A stretch of DNA of 64,000 nt, taken from positions 558,001 to 622,000 of the forward strand of contig JAQJVL010000282.1 of assembly GCA_035578905.1 (NCBI GenBank). Direction: 5' to 3'. A program made the translations under genes and the position numbers. Position 1 is the first letter of the stretch. The number at the start of each line of letters is the position of its first letter. The stretch comes from Stictocephala bisonia (Eukaryota > Arthropoda > Insecta > Hemiptera > Membracidae). The notes under the pieces were generated by a model. It ran no database searches, was not told the origin of the DNA, and saw nothing but the letters and a program-made list of their open reading frames with translations. Shown piece by piece: positions 1-12,385 of the stretch.

Positions 1-1030
1 CCTATCCAATTATTGTGAGTAATAAAATCAAATTGAATCGTAACTAAATCCTTTCGTAACTTCGTTACCTGAAGAAATAATAAACGCTTTAAATACTGCA
101 ACGTTAAAATTAAAATTGAGGGTTACTTTAACTTTCTTCAGTAAGTATTGTAAAGTTGATATCTGGGTCAGCTTTACCTTTACGTTAAAGTCTGGAAATC
201 AACGGTGTTGTAACGTGCAAAGAGGTTGGAGACTGTCCAAATAGTAAATCCACTTTTGCTCATTGCCTTACCGACAATGCCCCTTCGAAATTGTGACTTA
301 GGTCGGTTCCACGTGGTTTTTTAGCTTATTTTTAGTATTGTTTACGAAGAAGCAGCAAGTTTTACATATATGGCATTGCAAAGTAATATAAACCACTATC
401 TTCTCAATTTAAAATGTAGTCTGTTTAATAAATGTCATTTAATGTTTTTTTTTTTTTTTTTTACTAAAATATTAACCTTTTCTAGGGGGGAGGATAACAC
501 ATGATATGTAAAAATCGTTCAAAACGTTTTGTATATATTTATTATGAAAATTACAAAATTGGCCTCGCTACGAAATTCTTATCAGCGAGATCCACTATAA
601 CATATAAGTTAATAATATAAAAGTTAAAATAATATATTTTCGTATATTTCGAGCTAAAATGTTGGTTTTCTTTGCTAATAATTTTAGGATCAGTTTTACT
701 TCAATATGGGTTACTGTTAATTCATAAAAATATATTTACGAAACACTTTAGGCGCATGTAAATATCATAACATATATTTTTATGTTGAAGTCACTAATTC
801 TATAATCAACACCTTGACCAGAATAATTACTAATAAATTAACTACAATAATTAGTAAAAAGTCATTAGTAGTGTGTCATTAATATTATTGTTGAAGAAAT
901 AGAAAGTACACGTCCACCAATGATTGGACAATGTGTCTGTCATGTACACTACAGAGAGGCTTACACAACCATGTATCTATGTATGTAATGTGTCCAGTGA
1001 AGCACGTGATAACAGTAACAAGTAAAAGAA
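1..1030. other. AT-rich noncoding stretch, no gene seen
   Basis: This stretch is strongly AT-rich with a poly-T run near 446-462 and stops in every frame. I see no exon, RNA gene or recognisable transposon in it. It ends where the 81-bp tandem array begins. Confidence 0.6.
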
Positions 1031-1678
1031 GTTCAGTCTGTAAACAGTGGGGAACTGTGAAACTGAACCAAGTAACGTCCTATTGCAAGTACTTTCATTT
1101 CCGAGTTTAAAGTTCAGTCTGTAAATACTGGGGAACTGTGAAACTGAACCAAGTAACGTCCTATTGCAAATACTTTCATTTCCGAGTTACAAGTTCAGTC
1201 TGTAAACACTGGGTAACTGTGAAACTGAACCAAGTAACGTCCTATTGCAAGTACTTTCATTTCCGAGTTACAAGTTTAGTCTGTAAACACTGGGAACTGT
1301 GAAACTGACCCAAGTAATGTCCTATTGCAAGTACTTTCATTTTCGAGTTACAAGTTTAGTCTGTAAACACTGGGGAACTGTGAAACTGAACCAATTAACG
1401 TCCTATTGCAAGTAATTTCATTTCCTAGTTACAAGTTCAGTCTGTAAACACTGGGGAACTGTAAAACTGAACCAAGTAACGTCCAATTGCAAGTACTTTC
1501 ATTTCCGAGTTACAAGTTCAGTCTGTAAACACTGGGGAACTGTGAAACTGAACCAAGTAACGTCCAATTGTAAGTATTTTCATTTCCGAGTTACAAGTTC
1601 AGTCTGTAAACACTGGGGAACTGTGAAACTGAACCAAGTAACGTCCTATTGCTAGTACTTTAATTTCCGAGTTACAAG
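1031..1678 (+). repeat. Tandem array, 81-bp unit, about 8 copies
   Basis: The block starting GTTCAGTCTGTAAACACTGG recurs at 1031, 1112, 1193 and onward with a constant spacing of about 81 bases. Each unit carries AACTGTGAAACTGAACC, then AAGTAACGTCC and a TTTCATTTCCGAGTTAC tail. Copies differ by a few substitutions and one-base indels. Although 81 is divisible by three, no long open frame results, so it is noncoding satellite DNA. Confidence 0.95.
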
Positions 1679-1764
1679 TGACGAGTAAGATGTTACTTCC
1701 CCAAGTAACACATTAATTGTTGCAGTGATGAACACTTTAACTTGCTTCAAACACTGGCTGATTA

Positions 1765-1960
1765 TATTAAATTAATTACCTTCGTCAACAGTCCCAAATT
1801 TGTCGTGGGGGTTACGACCGTTTCGGCTTTAAAATGCCATCTTCAGACACAATATGCCAAAAGGCTTCGTTAAACTTTACAAAACACACAAAGACATTAC
1901 GAATCTATCTAAAAAACCGTTTTTAAAATTGTTTTATATGCCTACAACGTGTTTGGCGTC
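1765..1960 (-). mobile_element. Penelope-like element tail, fragment
   Basis: Read on the minus strand this segment contains GTCTGAAGATGGCATTTTAA followed by GCCGAAACGGTCGTAACCCC. A 'ctgaagatg ... gccgaaacggtcg' arrangement is the usual look of the noncoding tail of Penelope-like retroelements, downstream of their GIY-YIG endonuclease. No endonuclease codons are recognisable beside it, so it is a short dead fragment. Class assignment rests on remembered family appearance. Confidence 0.55.
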
Positions 1961-2504
1961 GGCAGGCATGCGCGATTATGAAAATATTACTCCAAAATCA
2001 TTATTTTTGAATACTAATTTGCGTTATTTATAATTCCTGATCTTTAGCTGACTAAATTTTACTGTAATAAGTTAATTTATCTGGCTAATTAAATTACTGT
2101 TGTTTATTATCATTAAAAATTGAAATTCAAATCAATGCCTTTATGATAATCTACTTACATTTGTAGACATTTGGTTTAATAAATTATTGCAATAATTACT
2201 TTATTTAGCCGGAAAGTGTATTTCTTACCCTATGTTGATTATTTAGTGAAGCAACGATAGTTTTATTGTTTTTCATTTACTGAGAATAAATATAAAGTGT
2301 GGTATCATTGTTTTATAGAGTAAATTAAGTTTTAATTGAATTGATTAGCTGCAATTTAATTTAGATTACAACTCGCAGTGTATATTGACATCAATACGCA
2401 TAAACTACTTACGTCAAATGAAAAAAAAAAAAAAAACACGTGAAAACTTTATAAGTTGTATATTACTATTGATTTTATATATACACATACAGATTTGTAA
2501 TCCA
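1961..2504. other. AT-rich noncoding stretch
   Basis: Mostly A and T with a poly-A run near 2419-2436. Nothing recognisable was found on either strand. Confidence 0.55.
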
Positions 2505-2675
2505 TTGTTAAATGTTTGTCTCTAATGACCAGCTGTCTGTAACGACGCTCCAGTTGTGAAGTGCCAGTGTAGTACCGTGTAAAATACAGTTTGAGCCAGC
2601 TGTAGGGGAAGATCTCCTAACTAACCAAATTACTGGCACAAATATTCCTGTTACTTTAGAAATCTATTTATATTA
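2505..2675 (+). repeat. Dispersed ~180-bp repeat, copy 1
   Basis: This segment aligns by eye with 57785-57965 (same strand) and 24065-24245 (opposite strand). Shared landmarks in order are GTTAAATGTTTGTC-like sequence, a GCTC/GCGC...AGTGTAGT core, an ACAGTTTGA/GCAGTTGAA segment, and the well-kept CAAATTACTGGCACAAATAT followed by TCCT and ATCTATTT. There is no coding potential. It may be a SINE or MITE; termini are not clear enough to choose. Confidence 0.75.
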
Positions 2676-2874
2676 CTTTATTTAGAAAAACCGATTCGCA
2701 GACGTTTGTTGTTTTTGTATCAATTTGCGTAAAGTAGATAAGTGCATTGAAGAACCACATAATCATAATGTAATAAACAGTTGTGTCATGAGCATGATAA
2801 AATATATTTTTCAACTAAAGCCGTGCAGTTATTTTTGCGAGGGTGATTATTTTGTAAATTATGAGCTTCTCTCC

Positions 2875-3209
2875 ACAAAGTTGAAAAACTGAAGCTTTCG
2901 TAGGTCGGTTGCTAATCACCATAACCTATACCTACCTGGAGAGATCTAAGAGATCGAAACAGCGAAGCACAAGCCTATATGTAAGTCTAGTCGTACCGTT
3001 TCGGGACTAGCACTAACGCTTATAGGCTCGTGCTTCACAGTTTCGGGACTAGCACTAACGCTTATAGGCTTGTGCTTCACAGTTTCGGGACTAGCAATAA
3101 CGCTTATAGGCTTGTGCTTCGCTGTTTCGATCACTTAGATCTCTTCAGGTAGGTATAGGTTATGGTAATTAGCAACCGACCTACGACAGCTTCAGTTTTT
3201 CAACTTTGT
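2875..3209. mobile_element. Foldback element with ~105-bp inverted arms
   Basis: The left arm (about 2875-2979) is the inverted complement of the right arm (about 3098-3209). Both contain TAGGTCGGTTGCTAATYACC, a CATAACCTATACCTACCTG stretch, AGATCTAAG and GATCGAAACAGCGAAGCAC, with few mismatches. The loop is filled by three 42-bp direct repeats. The structure would form a long hairpin. No transposase is encoded; it is a nonautonomous foldback or MITE-type element. Confidence 0.85.
2997..3128 (+). repeat. Three 42-bp tandem repeats in a foldback loop
   Basis: The unit begins GTTTCGGGACTAGCACTAAC and ends CTTGTGCTTCACA. Since 42 is a multiple of three, the minus strand reads open as repeated KHKPISVSASPETV. 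I regard that reading as accidental. Confidence 0.9.
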
Positions 3210-4300
3210 TGGAAGAATCTTACAAGCGGAAGGTGAAATCGAGTAACAATTTGCAAATTAACATTGTAACACCCTTCTCACCAATGCTCTGGTTTTCCAG
3301 GCTGTTGGTGATTATTTGTTCTATAAAAGGCAATACCAATGATTGTAATTAGAATGAAATATGTTCAGTACTTGATAAGCCTATTTTAAGTATTCTTAGC
3401 TTAAGACTGTATTTTAGTTTATCGCACTCTGGAGACGTGTAGGTTATTAAGACTTCAACCTTCTACAACAGCTGGCAACACAATATAGCTCATAAACCGT
3501 TGAAAGCCGGAGTTATAAAAAGTAAAACCGAAACAGGCTTTGGAGGTATTAAAGTTTAATGACGTGAAAAGCCGTCAAACCACGGCAACTTGGGCGACAG
3601 CCCCTCGCGATTGGTGGGCGAAACTTGGTTCTAGAGAGTTTTGTGATTGAAAATTAACGCTTTGTACGTTCGGTTCAGTTTTAGTGGAAAATGCTCAATA
3701 CCTGAAAGGGGGGTGACATTATTGAATACCGGTTTTGTATTCAATAATGTCACCATAATTGAAGGGGCTGAGATTAGTTTGGGCAGAGGATTATTATTAC
3801 TGTGCTTGTCTAGTTGGCTGGATAGGGGTTCTTTAATTTTTAAAACATCACATAATGTATCATCTCTAGCAACACAATTTCTATCAATTCAGAGAACACA
3901 AAATGTAGTATCAAGCTATACAATTTTTATCTAAAAATCAATTAAATATTTATTGAACGTTGGGATTGATACTAACTGTGTCACCTTTAGTGCTAGAGGC
4001 ACAATATTGTTGTTGTTAATAAATCCCTAGGATAAAGTTTTGTATTTATTTGTATTTTCATTGGTATTCTTTTCTTTGTAAAAGCTCGTAGTCGTAGTAG
4101 CTATAAACTGTCTGTGCTGTTACGTGCAGGGCTACGTAAATCTATATTCCTCATAGACTAGCTTCCTAGTTAATTCCAAACGAATGTTCACAAAAACCAA
4201 CTGAACATCAACTTACTTGGTTGATGGACGAAACAAGTTTCTGGTATCAGACCCTATGAAAATAATCGATGGAAAGAACCTTCGTTCTTTCATCAGTGGG
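3210..4300. other. Noncoding; contains an 18-bp perfect hairpin
   Basis: No gene is visible. At 3712-3754 there is a perfect inverted repeat, GGTGACATTATTGAATAC and its complement around a seven-base loop. An open frame at 3647-3934 runs through it but has no protein-like composition and no splice context. Confidence 0.55.
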
Positions 4301-4315
4301 GTTGGTTGGTCTTCA

Positions 4316-4430
4316 TCCCCATCCATACAAGTACAGTGGTATTTCCCCACCCACCCATCCATACAAGTACAGTGGTATTTTCCAACCCACTCATTCATAC
4401 ACGTGCCTGTGGTATTTCCCCACAGACGGA
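4316..4430 (-). repeat. Dispersed ~36-bp G-rich minisatellite, locus 1
   Basis: Three imperfect units read CATCCATACAAGTACAGTGG then TATTTCCCCACCCAC on this strand. The complement matches arrays at 11231-11365, 15600-15655 and 38557-38697, which read ACCACTGTACGTGTATGGGT then GGGCGGGTGGGT. The same minisatellite is therefore scattered over at least four places. Confidence 0.85.
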
Positions 4431-5580
4431 GAAGGAGGTGTTGAATGGTTGGAAACCTTGACTGATCTCTGTGACGAGAGATCAATATTCAAACACCAAG
4501 GCACAAGTACTTTTTACTTTAGATTTTAAGTTTTCATTCTCGTTTTCATTTTTCTTTTCACCTTCTGACATTTTGGTAGATAGCTTTGAAAGGCTTATCA
4601 TATATTATACTCGTAAGTATTTTCATTAAAGTCTCCAAGTTATAAGCCTGTTTTACTTCTTTAACCGTTGTGTTCCAATAGTTTCTTTATTCTCCAGAAT
4701 TAACCTTGATAGTATTGCGTACTGTATATCCTCTAAGACGCAGGTATAAAAGTAAGGTAAAATGGTTAGTAATTCAATTTTATTTTTTAATTGCTTTGGC
4801 GTTGAGAGTCTTTCGGTGCACATTATTGACTTGCAGTGTGAATGTACGGTTAGAAGATCCGATCTCCGGTTGTTTAGAAGTAGAAAGAAGGATCGAGGAC
4901 TTATCTGGAATATTTGTGACCATCGTGTTTAAAGTTAAATGCCAGGTGATTTGTGTTGTAAAGTGAAGTTAAGGTAAAAAAAGGACGTTCTCAGTATGTG
5001 GACAAACGCCTTTATGACTCTGACTAAATGACAGGTTAGTGAAATCAGTATCTGAGCTGCGAACATTATGAATTCTATCCTAACCGGATGAAACTGATAT
5101 TGGTTTTGGTTCCATTTTGTAACAATATTAATTATTTTTTATCATGATTATTCTGATGACAATTAAATAAGAATACACAAAATCAAACCATTCGGAGTCA
5201 TTCTTGCGCATCTCAAATATATAACCATTTTTACTGTCTCCAAACTGCTGCCTTTTCATTTCACATTCTCACCTGCGTGTATTAGTAATGTATTTCGTTA
5301 TTCAGTTGTGTTTGTTTGTTTGTTAATGTTTAAAATATTCACGTATGAGTTGAAAAATTTGTGATTTTACTTTTGTCTCACTCTCCTGGTATCTGAATTT
5401 TTTTCAACTTGTTATTTTATTCTAAATATGTTGTATAACCGTCAGAACTATAAACGTCATAACGCTGCTTCCTTTTACTATTTTGTCTGTGATTTTGTAG
5501 TTTTTTATGCATTTAGTTTTTTCTCTTTGTTTTGAAAAACCTTTCTAACATCATATTTTAGTATATTTGATGTATATTCT
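4431..5580. other. Noncoding, no feature recognised
   Basis: Moderately AT-rich, with stops in all frames except a short unremarkable frame at 4706-4966. No splice-flanked exon or repeat could be supported. Confidence 0.5.
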
Positions 5581-5887
5581 ACCCTCATATGCCTCGGCCC
5601 ACGTAAGGTATCATTACGATACCACCACCGGACGCGGAAATGACACAACAAGTGTTTTACAATAGTCGGCGTGTCATCCGTATGAGGAAGCCGAACGAGA
5701 TCAGTTTCCCTCCATTACACCTGTGTCGGTATCAGCTGATTACTCAGGTAATTTGGCGGGGGCGGGAAAGCGTCTCATCGCCAGTGACGTAAGACCGCGT
5801 CACGCCGGCTAGATCACGTCGGCCTCGCTATCCCTCAATACAGCGGTGTTTACTGTTTAGCACCGGAGTCGTCGATCCGGCAGCTCA
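5581..5887 (+). promoter_or_regulatory. CpG-rich candidate promoter and noncoding first exon
   Basis: About 300 bases are much richer in GC and CpG than their surroundings. Visible motifs are TTTGGCGGG at 5752 and GGCGGGAAA at 5761 (E2F-like, overlapping a GC box), TGACGTAA at 5785 (CRE-like), GCGTCACGCC nearby, and TCAGT at 5701 (the arthropod initiator consensus). A strong donor-like GTAAGT lies at 5888-5893, directly after CAGCTCA. The first coding exon of the gene downstream (19189) has its own acceptor upstream of the ATG, so a noncoding first exon must exist; this is the best candidate on the + strand. The transcription start is not proven and an unrelated enhancer is possible. Confidence 0.45.
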
Positions 5888-8243
5888 GTAAGTCATATCA
5901 ACTCTGATATTATACTTTTTACTACCGAGTTATAAAAGATCTAACATTTTTAAGTGTGGCCTTGTCATGTGGAGACGTGAACAACCATTTTCTAAAACCG
6001 GATTTAACGCTCAGCGGCCGGTTTTAATTCTGTCCCTGAAGGCAGCAGAGGCTAGGCCAACGTCGGTACCATCATATACGAATAAGAATAATCTGTATTT
6101 TCTTGTTAAAAAACAACTTAAAAAGAAAAAAAAGTAATGCTTAAAAATAAAGAATTACAAATATGTTTTCCAAGTCACACTTATTAAACTAAACATGACA
6201 ATCTAACTCATGTTATTTTTAAAAAAGCATGATTTATTTTAAAGACAAAAATTATCACTAAACTGTCAAAAGCTTGCCTACATTTAAGTAAAAAGCATAA
6301 AGAAGTAAAAAAAAGTTAGGGTCTCTAAGGCTAAGCCTGAGCAGAGGTTCATAAATGATTATATTTAAAAAAAAGTAGTACAAAGTCAGCAAAGATACAG
6401 TAAAGATACTTATAAATAAAATGTATAAAAAATAACAATGCTATCTATTAATTAAAAATATTTATATTGAAAATAAGTTCCTTTTGAAAATGTGCACAAT
6501 AAAAAATGATAATAATAAAATAACTATTCCAAACTGGGTGGCGCCCTATTATACTTGAAATCGTCAGTATCTTTATTACTAAAAAGCCAATTTTTTATAA
6601 AAAATTGTTTATTTTTAAGATATTTTACTTCTTTACAAGCTTTACCGTACATTTTAAGTGGTAGAAAATTGTAATATTTTGTAAACTATACCTTTGTAGT
6701 CAGACAAACTAACTTTAATAATTGAAATTGTATCCTTTTGAGACTTCGCTGTTGTTAACAGTCGATTTATTTATTTTATATTTACAGTTATATATCTTAA
6801 AATTTAATTAGTTTCCTCAATTCTATATTCTTATTATATTACATTCAATTGTATATAACAATGATTATCCTCGTTATGTGCAGAAACCTTTTTTTATTTC
6901 TAAGTCCAGCAATTAAAACATCTGGCACGGAGCTTCACTACTGTAAATTCCTCTTCGTAGACATTCTGTTTTCAATACGTCATTTATAGTTTCTTCTTGT
7001 CAACTGTGGAGTAATCTACCAGATCACCGGCGAGCGTGTACGGTTTCGGGCCACGTGTGTGGACGATTTCGTGGCACTGGTGATATAGACTTAACAACTA
7101 GAGGGTGTATGAAGATGAGTGAACGGTTTATTGTAAATTCCAGAAATACAATATTTTTGTATGTAGATGTTTATTTCTAAGTGATGTACAGATTATTATT
7201 CGTAATTTTTTGTTAGTTTATTTTTCGAAATCTTATATTTTAGTAAAACTATTGTATTTATACATGTTCCGTTGTATTACATGGAATATTATATCAATTA
7301 ATTATATTCAATTTGTGCTAAGGGACAGCTCAATAGCTCTAACCTTGCAAGTTGTATAATGTTAAATGATAAAGTCATTTTTCATTAATTTTTTATACTT
7401 CTAAGTTAGATGTTTATTAGATCTATTGTTTATTTATTTCTTCATTATTGAACAAATAAGGAAGTAGGTTGGTTACTGATATCTGATAAAGTCTAACTTG
7501 TACTTTATATGTAGGCCTACTTTAAATCTGTATAATTGTTTTTAAAGTAATATTCACTATTAATTAAACGGAGGGCTATTATTATGATTCCTACTATAGT
7601 GAGGCTGTAACTTGGTTATACAGTTGACTACTTTAGATCAAATGTATTCTTAATATTATCTATATATATATAATAAAAATTAAAATCCACATTTGATACA
7701 TTATTGTAGAATAACATTAAAGCGAATAAATGTCATATATATATATATATATATATGTTATGTGAAAAGGATCCAACAAAAAACTCAAAAACCCTTTATT
7801 TTTTTAATTAATTGGTAACGGGAATTATTATTTTTAGTTTAAAAACTGTAACAACTATTGTAATGTTTTATTTTAATTATGGTGCTGTTAATATAATTTA
7901 GGCAGTCGACTGACTTAATAAATAATTTAATTTATAATTAAGACTAGTAGGTCGCCTTCTTACAATCAGCTATTTAATGTCACCAATTCTATTATTTTTT
8001 AGCGCATTTTCAGAACTATATTAAATACGTCATTAAAATCTAATAAAGAAGAACAAATTTCATCACAGCAATAAATACAAAGAAATTGCCGTAACTTTAC
8101 TGTCAAGTTGATGGAGGCCAAGTAACGGCATTGACAGGATAAAGAATAGAGACGAAAAGGATCGATGGAAAAGTTGAGCTTGATATTCAAGTAAGGCGCT
8201 TCCCAAAGGGAAGGAAGTTTCGTGCTGCGAGACTCCTTTATAT
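5888..8243. other. AT-rich, presumed intronic; short TA microsatellite
   Basis: Very AT-rich with an alternating TA run at about 7735-7756. A modestly GC-rich patch lies at about 7015-7080 without codon structure. No exon or transposon was recognised. Confidence 0.5.
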
Positions 8244-8249
8244 TGTCTT

Positions 8250-9385
8250 GACAGCTCAGCCCTTGTCTCGCCGGTAATGCATTTCTTCACAAGTAACAAT
8301 ATCGAGTTCTCTATAGGGAGATAATGTTCCCTACTTACATATTGTGAAATTGATATTGTGTTGATATCTCAGCCCTTGTCCCGCCGGTAATACATTTCTT
8401 CACAAGTAACAACATCGAGTCATCTTTAGGGAGATAATGTTCCATACTTACATATTTTGAAATTGATATTGTGTTGATAGTTCAGCCCTTGTCCCGCCGG
8501 TAATACATTTCTTCACAAATAACAATATCGAGTTCTCTATAGGGAGATAATGTTCCATACTCACATATTTTGAAATTGATATTGTGTTGATATCTCAGCC
8601 CTTGTCTCGCCGGTAATACATTTCTTCACAAGTAACAATATCGAGTTCCCTTTAGGGAGATAATATTGCATACTTACATATTGTGAAATTGATATTGTAT
8701 TGATAGCTCAGTCCTTGTCCCTACGGTAATACATTTCTTCACAAATAACAATATCGAGTTCTCTATAGGGAGATAATGTTCCATACTTACATATTGTGAA
8801 ATTGATATTGTATTGATAGCTCAGCCCTTGTCCCGCCAGTAGTACATTTCTTCACAAGTAACAATATCGAGTTCTCTATAGGGAGAGAATGTTCCATACT
8901 TACATATTGTGAAATTGATATTGTGTTGATATCTCAGCCCTTGTCCCGCTGGTGATACATTTCTTCACAAGTAACAATATCGAGTTCTCTATTGGGAGAG
9001 AATGTTCCATACTTACATATTGTGAAATTGATATTGTGTTGATAGCTCAGCCCTTGTCCCGCCGGTAATACATGTCTTCACAAGTAACAACATCGAGTCA
9101 TCTTTAGGGAGATAATGTTCCATACTTACATATTTTGAAATTGATATTGTGTTGATAGTTCAGCCCTTGTCCCGCCGGTAATACATTTCTTCACAAATAA
9201 CAATATCGAGTTTTCTATAGGGAGATAATGTTGCTAATTTGCATCTTGAGAAATTAATATTAACTTGACAGCTCAGCCCTTGTCTCGCCGGTAATACATT
9301 TCTTCACAATTAACAATATCGAGTTCCCTAATTTAGAGAGATAATGTAGCATACTTATATATTGTGAAATTGATATTATCTTTAT
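8250..9385 (+). repeat. Tandem array, ~113-bp unit, about 10 copies
   Basis: TCAGCCCTTGTCYCGCCGGT recurs near 8255, 8369, 8482, 8595, 8708, 8821, 8934, 9047, 9160 and 9272. Each unit continues with AATACATTTCTTCACAAGTA, ACAATATCGAGTTCTCTA and AGGGAGATAATGTTCC, then a TTACATATTGTGAAATTGAT linker. Copies differ by a few percent by eye; outermost copies are most diverged. There are stops in all frames. Confidence 0.95.
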
Positions 9386-11230
9386 AGTAGAGCACTCTAG
9401 AAAGGAACGGTTGGGAAATGTATTTTATCGAATGGATAGAGTATGAGTTTACTAGTTATGCCATTGTCATGTCGTGGGGTCTGCCGCTGACTACTACCTA
9501 CAGTAGAGGCATCTCGTGTTAGTCTAGTAGTGTGGTAGATAGTTGACGCATGACGTAGTAGACCAACAGTGAGGACCACGTCCGTCGTCGATGTCCATCA
9601 GGCACATGTTACAGCCGCTTCTTAGCTGTCATGTTGTACTGTAATACTGTATGCTACACGATAGCCGATTCATATTATCTTATACAAAAAATTAAAACTC
9701 GTGAAATCTCTATAAAATAAATAAGAATAGGGCTTTTATATATCATATATAATATATATAACATATATAGCGTCTTTAACATTGTCACGCTGTCTGTAGA
9801 AGCCCTTGTTGGAATGACCAGTTTCGGGTGTAACATATTGTACGTCGAAGTATCAACCTTTCCAACAACCACTTGACTTCACACAGACTCAAGAGGCCGC
9901 CCATCACATCAGCAATTAGTCCACTTTATTACTGAGATAAACTCTCCTATTATATTGTTATTTATACATGACATTTTTGATAGAAAGTTTTATAACATTT
10001 ATGTTTTCATATGTAGCAGTACTAAAAGATGTTGTTGATGTGTGATTGTTTTATCTAACATGTTACACTTACCGTCAGTTTTATAATACCAATTTTTATT
10101 CCCTCTCCTCCCAACTCCGATAGCTTATGCCTCAACGTCCTTACCCCGTTAAACTCTAATTTGTCCTTAAAGTTAAGTTTTTAGATTGCAGTCACGTTTC
10201 TCGAATTCCAGAACATTTTTCACTAAGGATAATTCTGGTGGCATATCCTCTTTTATTTAAAAGCTATAATCGCATATATCAAATACTGTCATACTTCTAA
10301 TGTATAATTTTAAACATTTGACCTTTTAGAGAAATGGGTAAAATGCCTCAATATTTCTGTCATGTTTATGTTTTGTACAGCAAAAATAGCTATGTTAGTA
10401 AAGTCAGTCAGTTTTATAATGTCCATTTACTGTTTACACTCCAATACACATACACCTAACCACCCTACATACTCTTACTTTGTCTTACATCTGCCACGAG
10501 TCATGTAAATACTATTGAGAAATGAATAAAGAATTACACAAATGTATTTAAAGTGGCTAACAAAAATTGTTATTTTGGTGTAACCCAACATTAAAGCGGT
10601 CCCCTTTTTGTTTTTCTTGTTAGGTTGTGATTTAGTAACATTACTCTATGGCATCATTATAAAATAAATTAGAATGTATTGTATAAACGTTTGAAATAAA
10701 ACGTGCAGAGCTACGCAGAATACGCTGGTAAAGTGGGAGGGTGGTAGGTGTCACCGGGGTGTGACTGGATGGGAATTCCTCACGTCTCTCTGCACCTCAA
10801 CGTGGAACGTCTCCCTGCCGTGACAAATGGGGAATATGGCAGGCTGGAACTAGAAATAACCTTCTTTAGGGGATCGCCGAGTGGTAAAAATAAGATCCGA
10901 GGATGCAGTGTTGCAGTTCAAATAATGAGATATCTTTTAGGGCCTACTATAAAACTGCTCATTAGCAAATTAAAAAGTCCACAAATAAATAATTAGATCA
11001 TAACGAAAATACTGTATTTTTAAAAAGTTACGGAAAAATCCTGTAAAATATTCCAAATTAATATACTATTCATAGTTAGTGAGATTAATTAAAAGAGACT
11101 TATAATATTAATAAAAAGCACGATTGAATGATTTAAGGGCTCAATTCCAATTGGGGTTTATTTCGTACTTAAACCATTATTGATTCTCATCTAATTAGGA
11201 ATGTCCGTTCATTAAATCTTCCGATGTTAT
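9386..11230. other. Noncoding; GC-rich patch at ~10690-10880
   Basis: The segment is AT-rich apart from a GC-rich patch between about 10690 and 10880, which includes CACCGGGGTGTGACTGGATG. An open frame at 10748-10996 covers the patch but has no recognisable domain and no clean splice sites. It could be a regulatory element or an old insertion. A patch at 9470-9600 rich in GTAGT and ACGTC is equally unassigned. Confidence 0.4.
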
Positions 11231-11365
11231 TTTGGACTACCACTGTACGTGTATGGGTGGGCGGGTGGGTGACTACCACTGTACGTGTATGGGTGGGCGG
11301 GTGGGTGACTACCACTGTACGTGTATGGGTTGTCGGATGGGTAACTACCACTGTACGGGTGAATA
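11231..11365 (+). repeat. Dispersed ~36-bp G-rich minisatellite, locus 2
   Basis: Three to four units of ACTACCACTGTACGTGTATG followed by GGTGGGCGGGTGGGTG. The unit length is divisible by three, so the minus strand reads THTRTVVVTHPP repeatedly; this is not a protein. Runs of GGG on the + strand could form G-quadruplexes. Same family as the loci at 4316, 15600 and 38557. Confidence 0.9.
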
Positions 11366-11904
11366 TGACGCAATTATGCAGATGTATCTGTTTAAAATAA
11401 AGATTTTCTGAGTTCTGATGGCGCAAAAATTGAATACAAATGTGCTATTAAGTTTTTGGTTAGTTCTTCTATAAATAAACCCCAGTCTTATAAGTACAGA
11501 CAGGTAAGTGTAAGTGTTAAACCCACCCCACGCACAAAAACAGACGATTGGTTTAAATTTAAAGGATATCTTATTTTACCAGAAGTTATGTCTAAGAAAC
11601 ACTCACAAAACTTAACCTGGAAGATTATTTGCGTCCTGTTAGAAATACTAAGTGTCATGTTAAGGGTAAAAAATAGAATAATTGTTCAGAGATCAGTAAA
11701 ACAGACGATTCTGAATTATACTTCGTTTTACTGTTTTTAATTGTTTGTTCTACTTAAAATTTCTTTTTTTTCTTTTACGTTATCAATTTAAATATTTGTA
11801 ATTTTTAGTGGTCACTCAGTTTATTGCACAGTTTTAGGTGAATGTGGAGTAAAGTATTCGTGCCCAATTTTCATAATTTTTTTATTCAGACAATAATATC
11901 CCCA

Positions 11905-12385
11905 CTAACACGAATCCATAGAAAATTTGCGTTAGTAATGCTGATTTTTATAAAAAGAATTTAAAAAACACAAAAGTACTTATACATAACATCTATGTAT
12001 ATTATATTAATCGTATGTAGTTTTTGCTCCTGAACACGAATATGACACAAGTTCTTCATTCGACGATTAATAACTGTGATATTCAGCAAACAAATAGGTT
12101 ACGTTGAGTTACATATGGTTAGTATACATTGACCATGAATACATATTGCTAACCTAATCCAACCTAACCTAACATAACCTACCCTGTTTTGTTAAATATC
12201 TCAGTTTTTATTTCTCGGAGGAAAACATTGATATCATATTCGTGTTTAGGAGGAACAATTACGTAATATTACTGTTATATACATAGTTTTTGTACAGTTT
12301 TTCTTTTCTTAATTTTGTTCTAAAATAATTAGTTTTTTCACTGAAAATTTTCTTTTAATTCGTGTTCATGGGATTAATATTGACT
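11905..12385. mobile_element. MITE-like element, copy 1
   Basis: Ends read ACTAACACGAATCCATAG on the left and, inverted, TTAATCCCATGAACACGAAT on the right, suggesting imperfect terminal inverted repeats. The interior holds CCTAACCTAACATAACCTAC and ATATCTCAGTTTTTATTT. An inverted related copy lies at about 35860-36175, with AAATAAAAACTGAGATATTT, GTTAGGTTATGTT, TTAGGTTAGCAATAT and TTATGGATTCGTGTAG. No coding capacity. Superfamily unknown. Confidence 0.6.
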
